This document shows, piece by piece, positions 14,318 to 18,474 of a DNA stretch of 18,474 bases. This DNA is from CAISDH01 sp964398805 (GTDB lineage Archaea > Micrarchaeota > Micrarchaeia > Micrarchaeales > Micrarchaeaceae), in NCBI GenBank assembly GCA_964398805.1, contig CAYNNI010000029.1, positions 1 to 18,474 on the forward strand. Reading direction: 5' to 3'. The position numbers were made by a program, and so were the translations under genes. Numbering within the stretch: the first letter of the stretch is position 1; each line of letters opens with the position of its first letter. The notes under the pieces were generated by a model. It worked only from the letters and a program-made list of their open reading frames with translations, made no database searches and was not told the DNA's origin.

Positions 14318-15574
14318 CTACTTCGCCCTGCGCGCGCGCGACCTCTCGCGCGTGTAAAGGAACGCCAGCGCAAGTATCGCAACAAGCTCGGAAGCGGCCA
14401 GGAGCGCGAAGGGCGAGGAGCTGCGCCTGATGACCGCTCCGCCTCTCTGCGCGCCGGATCCGGAAAGGTTGGAAGCGGCGCCGCTCACAAGCGTCACGGG
14501 GAGGCTTATCACGGTGCTCTTGTTCTGCCGCAGGCTGTTGAGGTAGTCTATCCTTACCGGGATCTCATAGGTGCCGCTTGCCACAGAGGCGCGCGAAAGC
14601 ATGGTTATCGTCACCGGAGTCTGCGTGTCAACCTGCATGTCCCCGACGAAAACGGAGTTGGAGCCGTACGGCGCTATGCCGTTTGGAGTCAGCGGCGTTA
14701 CGGTCACGGCAGACGCGCCTGCGGTGCCTACGTCAGTCAATATGAACGACGCGGAGAAGATGCTTCCCGCTGCGGGGAGCGTTGGAGACAGCGTGATGCT
14801 GGACGGCGTGAGGTTTATTATTCCCAGGTCCAGCAGGGGTATCGTGTCCAGTATCTGCACCGGGGCGGTGCCGTTGTACATGTCCACGGAGACGTTCAGC
14901 GGAAAGGACTGCGATGCGTTCCTGTAGATGAACACGGTCTCGTTGAGCTGCGCGCTCTCGTTAGGCGCAAGCGCCCCCACCTGCACGGGCTGGCTCGTCA
15001 GCACAGCAGCGGACTGCGCTGGCAGCGAGATCTTCAGCGAGATCGCGCTGAGAACTGCAGATCCGACGTTCGTGAGGTTGAGCGTCAGGTTCTCTATGCG
15101 CCCCGAAGTCACCACCGGGCTCGTCCGCACCGACAGGGACGATGGGCAGCTCTGCACCCCGAAGCTGATGTTTCTTACCTCGCTGTCGGAGTACAGCGTC
15201 AGATAATTGTAGTTTATGGAGACACCGACGGAGACGAGGGAGGAGGTGTTGAGGCTGGCGAAGATCGGCAGGTGGAGGATTGTCGCATCGTTGGCGGGAA
15301 CGTCCGCCTGGTTCACGGTGCCGTTGCCTATGGCGTAGATGTTCTTCGACGCCACGATGCCCAGCTGCAGGCTCGTCATCGGCTGGCTTCCCGGATTCGA
15401 GACAGTTATGGGTATGTTGTTCACTACGCCCCTGCAAAGCGTAAGAACGGGAGTGCTCAGCTGGAACGGCGGTGCGGGCGGCACAGGGGAAGGCCCGCTA
15501 GTGCCCGCAAAAGCGGGTGCGGGCGCAAGCGCCGCGAAAAGCAGCAGCAGCCGGAACAGGTTTCTTATTTTCAA
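14318..15574 (-). CDS. Secreted, C-terminally anchored COG1361/CARDB-like protein of the ABC operon
   Basis: A 418-residue protein with an N-terminal signal peptide (MKIRNLFRLLLLFAALAPAPAFA, cut after about residue 23), a long extracytoplasmic part of repeated beta-rich segments such as NIPITVSNPGSQPMTSLQLG and NLTLNLTNVGSAVLSAISLK, and a C-terminal membrane helix (about 389-406) with a basic cytoplasmic tail. The repeats resemble the NEW3/CARDB-type folds of COG1361 'S-layer domain' proteins encoded with archaeal MacB-like transporters, where they may act as the external partner of the permease. It has 13 N-glycosylation sequons. The start is TTG 15574 in a TTGA overlap with the ATPase stop and preceded by GAGGT; the frame is open 19 codons further, but those residues are charged and would spoil the signal peptide. 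Family assignment is by pattern only. Confidence 0.75.
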   Translation of the reverse strand: MKIRNLFRLLLLFAALAPAPAFAGTSGPSPVPPAPPFQLSTPVLTLCRGVVNNIPITVSNPGSQPMTSLQLGIVASKNIYAIGNGTVNQADVPANDATILHLPIFASLNTSSLVSVGVSINYNYLTLYSDSEVRNISFGVQSCPSSLSVRTSPVVTSGRIENLTLNLTNVGSAVLSAISLKISLPAQSAAVLTSQPVQVGALAPNESAQLNETVFIYRNASQSFPLNVSVDMYNGTAPVQILDTIPLLDLGIINLTPSSITLSPTLPAAGSIFSASFILTDVGTAGASAVTVTPLTPNGIAPYGSNSVFVGDMQVDTQTPVTITMLSRASVASGTYEIPVRIDYLNSLRQNKSTVISLPVTLVSGAASNLSGSGAQRGGAVIRRSSSPFALLAASELVAILALAFLYTRERSRARRAK

Positions 15575-16248
15575 GCCAAGACCTCTTGTTTCTCTATTTT
15601 TCCGTCCTTTATGTGGATTATGCGATCGCAATACTTAGCTATGTCAAGATTGTGCGTCACCATCACAACGGTCACGTTCCCGCTCTTGCTCACCCGCCTC
15701 AGCAGCTTTATCACCTCGTCGCCGGAGTGCGTGTCGAGATTCCCCGTGGGCTCGTCCGCGAGTATGAGCGCGGGATCGTTCACCAGCGCCCTTGCAATGG
15801 CGACTCTCTGCTGCTCGCCTCCGCTCAGCTGCGTAGGCCGCATCTTCAGGCGCTCGCCGAGCCCGAGCCGCACCAGCAGCGTCTCGGCCTTTCTGCGCCT
15901 TTCCGAATCGGACATGCTCATGGTCATCAGCGGCAGCTCTACGTTCTTCTCCGCGTCAAGGCCCGGGATTAGGTTGTACGCCTGGAAGACGAAGCCCAGC
16001 TTCTTGTTGCGGAACTCCGCCAGCTCGGCGCCGCCCATGCCCGAGGTAAGTATGCCGTCTATGTATACCGCGCCCTTCGTGGGCTTGTCTATGGTGCCGA
16101 GTATGTGCATGAGTGTAGATTTGCCGCTGCCCGATGGTCCCACTATGGCCACGAACTCGCCTCGCCTGAGCTTAAATGATATGCCGGAGAGCGCGTCCAC
16201 TTCCACCGAACCGGCAGAGTAGATTTTTGACACCCCGCTTGCGACCAC
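15571..16248 (-). CDS. ABC transporter ATPase, MacB/LolD class
   Basis: A 225-residue ABC ATPase of standard length with all motifs: Walker A GPSGSGKST near 37-45, the Q-loop FVFQAYNLIPGL, signature LSGGEQQRVAIARAL, Walker B ALILADEPTGNLD and switch histidine VTHN. The sequence LADEPTGNLDTHSGDEV is typical of the LolD/MacB/FtsE class, which agrees with the FtsX/MacB permease two genes downstream. The start is GTG 16248; no other start codon occurs between it and the upstream in-frame stop. It is the first gene of the operon, with a TATA box at 16351-16360 and a leader of about 80 bases. Its stop overlaps the start of the COG1361-like gene (TTGA). Confidence 0.93.
   Translation of the reverse strand: MVASGVSKIYSAGSVEVDALSGISFKLRRGEFVAIVGPSGSGKSTLMHILGTIDKPTKGAVYIDGILTSGMGGAELAEFRNKKLGFVFQAYNLIPGLDAEKNVELPLMTMSMSDSERRRKAETLLVRLGLGERLKMRPTQLSGGEQQRVAIARALVNDPALILADEPTGNLDTHSGDEVIKLLRRVSKSGNVTVVMVTHNLDIAKYCDRIIHIKDGKIEKQEVLA
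15581..15585 (-). promoter_or_regulatory. Ribosome binding site for the COG1361-like gene
   Basis: The minus strand reads GAGGT, 6 bases before TTG 15574 and within the last codons of the ABC ATPase gene. It supports the TTG start that begins exactly at the signal peptide. Confidence 0.5.
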
Positions 16249-16350
16249 GGAATACTGTACGGTCTTAGGAATCTTATCGGCCCCGGCGCCCCGTTCGCTT
16301 GCGTTCCAGGCGTGAACGGTTGGCTAGCGTGGAATACTGCGGTAATGGGG

Positions 16351-16360
16351 CATATATAGC
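16351..16360 (-). promoter_or_regulatory. TATA box for the ABC transporter operon
   Basis: The minus strand reads GCTATATATG, predicting transcription from about 16328, 80 bases before GTG 16248. It lies in the 174-base gap after the pentapeptide-repeat gene, so the ABC operon probably has its own promoter. Confidence 0.5.
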
Positions 16361-16417
16361 TTTCTATGCATTTCGATTTCCGAGCGAAGCCATAGTCCGG
16401 CTGGTGCCACCCGCACG

Positions 16418-16422
16418 AAAAA
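16418..16422 (-). terminator. Short U-tract after the pentapeptide-repeat gene
   Basis: Five T residues on the minus strand immediately follow the TGA stop. Archaeal RNA polymerase can terminate at short U-tracts without a hairpin, and a separate promoter follows at 16351-16360. The tract is short, so this is tentative. Confidence 0.3.
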
Positions 16423-17826
16423 TCATGGGCATCCGTTGCAGCCGTTGGTGTTGGCGCCCGAGAGATCGGCTCCCGAAAAGTCTGCTCCGATGGCGTTCGC
16501 ACTCTGGAGGTTGACGCCAGCAAAATCGGCAGACGCGAAGTCGGCATTCTGTAAGCTGCTGCTCTGCAGGTTCGCGCCTGAGAAGTCTGCGCGCCGCACG
16601 TCAGCGCCCCGGAATGTGGCATACTGGAGGTTGGTGCCCTTGAAGGTGCATCCCGCCAGGTCCCAGTAGTCGAAGTTCGAATTCTTGAGGTTCTTCCCGG
16701 CATAGTCGCAGCCGCCTCCGGCCTGCTGCGACCCCAGCGCATAGCTCGGCATTGCGCCGTTGGGCGGCGAGTTCCTCACACGCGCCCACTGGACGACCAT
16801 CGCGTCTGTGTAAGGCCCGCTCCTCATCTGCGCATAGCCAACGCTGGCGGGATAAACGGGAGCATAGCCGGTTATCGGCTGCGATGAGCTGCCCGCGCTG
16901 TAGTTTATGTACTCGAAGGAAGACGCTGACGAAAATGGAACCACGCTGAATACGCCGACAGGCGACTCGCCGTTGACAAGATAGCCAAATACGCCGCCGC
17001 AGCCGTTCGCGCCCCCGGACGCATTGATCTGCTCCGGGTATGTCAGCCCGCAGGCCTCGCGTATCATCGCTCCTGACCATGCCGGGCCTCCCGGACCCTG
17101 CACCGGAGACGAGGTGTTGAAGTATCCCACGTTATCCTCGGGGTCAGCGGTCACGTAGGTATCGAAAGCAGTCCCGGAGCTGAAGGGCGCGGCAGTGGCG
17201 ATATAGCCGTTGCCGACAAAGTCAATCCTGAGGCTGTTGCTCACGTAAGCGGACACATTTCCGCTCAGAGCCCAGCCGCTCCCCAGGGACGTTCTTTTGA
17301 AGTTGTCGTAGAATCCGAAAACCAGCGCGCCGTTGTCGTAAGCGCCGTAATCAGAGCTGAGCTGCGGCGCCTCTCCTGTCGGACCGCTTGCGGACATCGC
17401 CGGAGAGCGCAGAATGTTCATGTATATCTTCGCCGTACGGCCTGCCGGAATGCTGCTCGCGAGCCGGACCCACACCAATGTCTGGGTGGACGAATTCGAT
17501 GCGTTGCGCTCTACCCACGCCTGCAGCACGGTCCCGCCAGCATTCTGCGCGGTGGTGAACTCCACGTTGTTCCAGCCGGTCGCTATTCCGCTATACAGTG
17601 CGCTGTTTATGACCAGCATCTGCTGGAACGGAGCAGGGGTCGGAGCGTTCTGCATGTTTGTTATCGTTATCGGAATCGAGCTCATGACCACGGAGGGCGA
17701 ACTGGCGTAAGTCGGATTGACCGTGGTAATGATGAGGAAGAGCAGGACCGATGCGGCTATGAGGGCGCAGCCGTAAATCCTGATCTCGTCAGGATGGCTG
17801 CCATTTCTTGACCTTTTGCGCGGCAC
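16423..17826 (-). CDS. Membrane-anchored surface protein: DUF2341-like, lectin-like and pentapeptide-repeat regions
   Basis: A 467-residue protein. A basic N-terminus (MPRKRSRNGS) precedes one hydrophobic helix (about 17-37), an uncleaved anchor or signal. Residues about 50-140 (SIPITITNMQNAPTPAPFQQ, later TLVWVRLASSIPAG, then KIYMNI) look like DUF2341; about 165-350 looks like a beta-sandwich LamG/lectin-like region beginning FGFYDNFKRTSLGSGW. Residues 374-460 are tandem pentapeptide repeats of the A(D/N)LXX type (ADFSGANLQSSSLQNADFAS, then further copies), predicted to form a right-handed square beta-helix, and the protein ends NGCNGCP. It has six N-glycosylation sequons. The start is GTG 17826 with no binding site, but the TATA box at 17848-17856 puts transcription at that codon. 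Function unknown; surface adhesion or envelope structure are possibilities. It is upstream of, and codirectional with, the ABC operon. Confidence 0.8.
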   Translation of the reverse strand: MPRKRSRNGSHPDEIRIYGCALIAASVLLFLIITTVNPTYASSPSVVMSSIPITITNMQNAPTPAPFQQMLVINSALYSGIATGWNNVEFTTAQNAGGTVLQAWVERNASNSSTQTLVWVRLASSIPAGRTAKIYMNILRSPAMSASGPTGEAPQLSSDYGAYDNGALVFGFYDNFKRTSLGSGWALSGNVSAYVSNSLRIDFVGNGYIATAAPFSSGTAFDTYVTADPEDNVGYFNTSSPVQGPGGPAWSGAMIREACGLTYPEQINASGGANGCGGVFGYLVNGESPVGVFSVVPFSSASSFEYINYSAGSSSQPITGYAPVYPASVGYAQMRSGPYTDAMVVQWARVRNSPPNGAMPSYALGSQQAGGGCDYAGKNLKNSNFDYWDLAGCTFKGTNLQYATFRGADVRRADFSGANLQSSSLQNADFASADFAGVNLQSANAIGADFSGADLSGANTNGCNGCP

Positions 17827-17847
17827 CTATCGCTATCTGCGCAAAAC

Positions 17848-17856
17848 TATTTAGAG
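17848..17856 (-). promoter_or_regulatory. TATA box for the pentapeptide-repeat surface protein
   Basis: The minus strand reads TCTAAATAG, centred about 26 bases upstream of GTG 17826, which predicts a leaderless mRNA. This is the main support for the GTG start. Confidence 0.5.
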
Positions 17857-17860
17857 TGAT

Positions 17861-17890
17861 GCGCCCGCGGCGCAATTCAGCAGGATGCTG
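17861..17890. other. Two adjacent short GC-rich hairpins between genes
   Basis: Two perfect 5-bp stems with 3-base loops follow one another: GCGCC-GGCGC at 17861-17873 and CAGCA-TGCTG at 17878-17890. They sit in an otherwise AT-rich gap downstream of the coiled-coil gene and upstream of the surface-protein promoter. They could help end transcription from the coiled-coil gene, but no long U-tract follows. Confidence 0.25.
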
Positions 17891-17891
17891 G

Positions 17892-17904
17892 GGTTATATA
17901 TAGG
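17892..17904. promoter_or_regulatory. TATA-like element of uncertain direction
   Basis: The sequence ggttatatatagg is a nearly symmetric TATA element. On the minus strand it could give a second, longer transcript of the surface-protein gene from about 17872. No plus-strand gene follows. Confidence 0.3.
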
Positions 17905-17949
17905 AAAGGCATTTTGAACATAGCCAGAACAAATTTCTAACATCGTGTT

Positions 17950-18465
17950 TTAATGCTCCATTTCGACAAAGTGTTTCCCTTTGTAGTCCGAAAGTTCGTC
18001 TTTTACTCTTTTCAAGTCACTTTTCCTATCCTCCAACTTCCCTTTATATGGTAGAAGCTCTAATCTGGTTGCTTCACGCTCATATGCGGTTGTTAGGACC
18101 TTACCCCAAATCCTACTTTTGTTATAAGGAGAGTTATTTACTTTTTCCTCTGATTCTTTTATGTATGCCTCAAATTCATTTAGATATTTCTCTGCTTTAG
18201 TAGTGAGTTTTTCAAAGGTATCTAACAGGAAGTTATAGCCACTAATGGTCTTGTCTATTTCCTTCTGGCTAGAGATTATCTCCTTTCGTTTTTCATCTGC
18301 TTCTTGTTTTGCTTCCTCTATAATTTCTGAAGATTGTAGTTCGGGATATTGTTTTATGTAATCCATCATGCTATTAAAGTTCATCTCATCCACACTTGAC
18401 CTAATCATCCTCTGTTTTACTTTCATAGCACGATTTTGTCTGGCTCTCTGAGTAATACTCCACAT
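17950..18465 (-). CDS. AT-rich coiled-coil protein of unknown function
   Basis: A 171-residue, highly charged protein with no signal peptide or membrane segment. The N-terminal ~25 residues are basic (QRARQNRAMKVKQRMIR), followed by long helices with coiled-coil character from about residue 44 to 110 (EIIEEAKQEADEKRKEIISS) and 128 to 165, joined by a less helical stretch around NNSPYNKSRIWGK. I do not recognise a family. Composition and codon use differ clearly from every other gene here: A/T at third positions, AAA/TTT-rich, few AGG-type GC-rich codons, suggesting horizontal transfer or a mobile-element or viral source. ATG 18465 is preceded by AAGGA, but only 9 bases remain before the window edge and the frame stays open, so the gene could start further out and this could be a C-terminal part. 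Confidence 0.65.
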   Translation of the reverse strand: MWSITQRARQNRAMKVKQRMIRSSVDEMNFNSMMDYIKQYPELQSSEIIEEAKQEADEKRKEIISSQKEIDKTISGYNFLLDTFEKLTTKAEKYLNEFEAYIKESEEKVNNSPYNKSRIWGKVLTTAYEREATRLELLPYKGKLEDRKSDLKRVKDELSDYKGKHFVEMEH

Positions 18466-18474
18466 TCCTTTTTC

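Noticed and set aside
14294..16222. Plus-strand open frame of 642 codons across the ABC transporter operon
   Set aside because: It spans the antisense of two well-supported genes and their junction, and its translation has no domain; the minus strand carries intact ABC ATPase motifs and a signal peptide.
16447..16707. Pentapeptide-repeat DNA as a mobile or structural DNA repeat
   Set aside because: The short similarity recurs every 15 bases because the protein repeats every five residues; codons vary between repeats.

Overview
The window looks like a chromosomal segment of a small-genome archaeon. Evidence: a complete archaeal A-type (A/V) ATP synthase operon, an archaeal/eukaryotic-type tryptophanyl-tRNA synthetase, archaeal TATA boxes placed for leaderless or short-leader mRNAs, GGTGA-type ribosome binding sites, frequent TTG/GTG starts, and heavy use of ATA (Ile) and AGG (Arg) codons in GC-rich genes. 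A surface protein that joins a DUF2341-like domain to a pentapeptide-repeat tail, together with very tight packing (convergent stop codons 0 and 4 nt apart), makes a DPANN lineage such as Candidatus Micrarchaeota my best guess. That placement is inference from memory of such proteins, not a search result.

Layout. 1-98: start of a small unrecognised gene running off the left edge (minus). 175-246: tRNA-Thr(UGU), minus. 325-873: DEDDh 3'-5' exonuclease (plus), divergent from the tRNA. 878-3562: two-gene minus-strand operon, tryptophanyl-tRNA synthetase then a polytopic Wzx/MATE-like flippase. 3749-12080: nine-gene plus-strand A-ATPase operon in the order H-I-K-E-C-F-A-B-D, covering peripheral stalk, membrane motor, rotor ring, catalytic head and shaft. 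12081-12830: NDP-sugar pyrophosphorylase-like nucleotidyltransferase (minus), whose stop codon directly abuts that of the ATPase D gene. 12970-16248: three-gene minus-strand operon for an ABC transporter of the MacB/LolD class, comprising ATPase, secreted single-anchor COG1361-like protein and FtsX/MacB-type permease. 16423-17826: membrane-anchored surface protein with DUF2341-like, lectin-like and pentapeptide-repeat regions (minus). 17950-18465: AT-rich coiled-coil gene of unknown function (minus) at the right edge.

How they fit together. The ATPase operon is the energy-coupling core. The flippase and the nucleotidyltransferase suit envelope glycan or lipid-linked oligosaccharide synthesis. 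The three proteins predicted to face the outside carry many N-glycosylation sequons, unlike the cytosolic ATPase subunits here, so a shared surface-glycosylation theme is plausible but unproven. Composition changes sharply at both ends: the leftmost ~170 bases and the last ~530 bases are clearly AT-richer than the core, suggesting transferred or mobile DNA at the margins.

No CRISPR array, insertion sequence, rRNA or inverted-repeat-bounded element was seen. No clearly new multi-gene defence or mobile system is visible. The least explained items are the tRNA-Thr with C at position 55, the basic tail on ATPase subunit E, the low-complexity insert in the permease, the pentapeptide surface protein beside the transporter operon, and the AT-rich coiled-coil gene. 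No gap between genes exceeds 190 bases.
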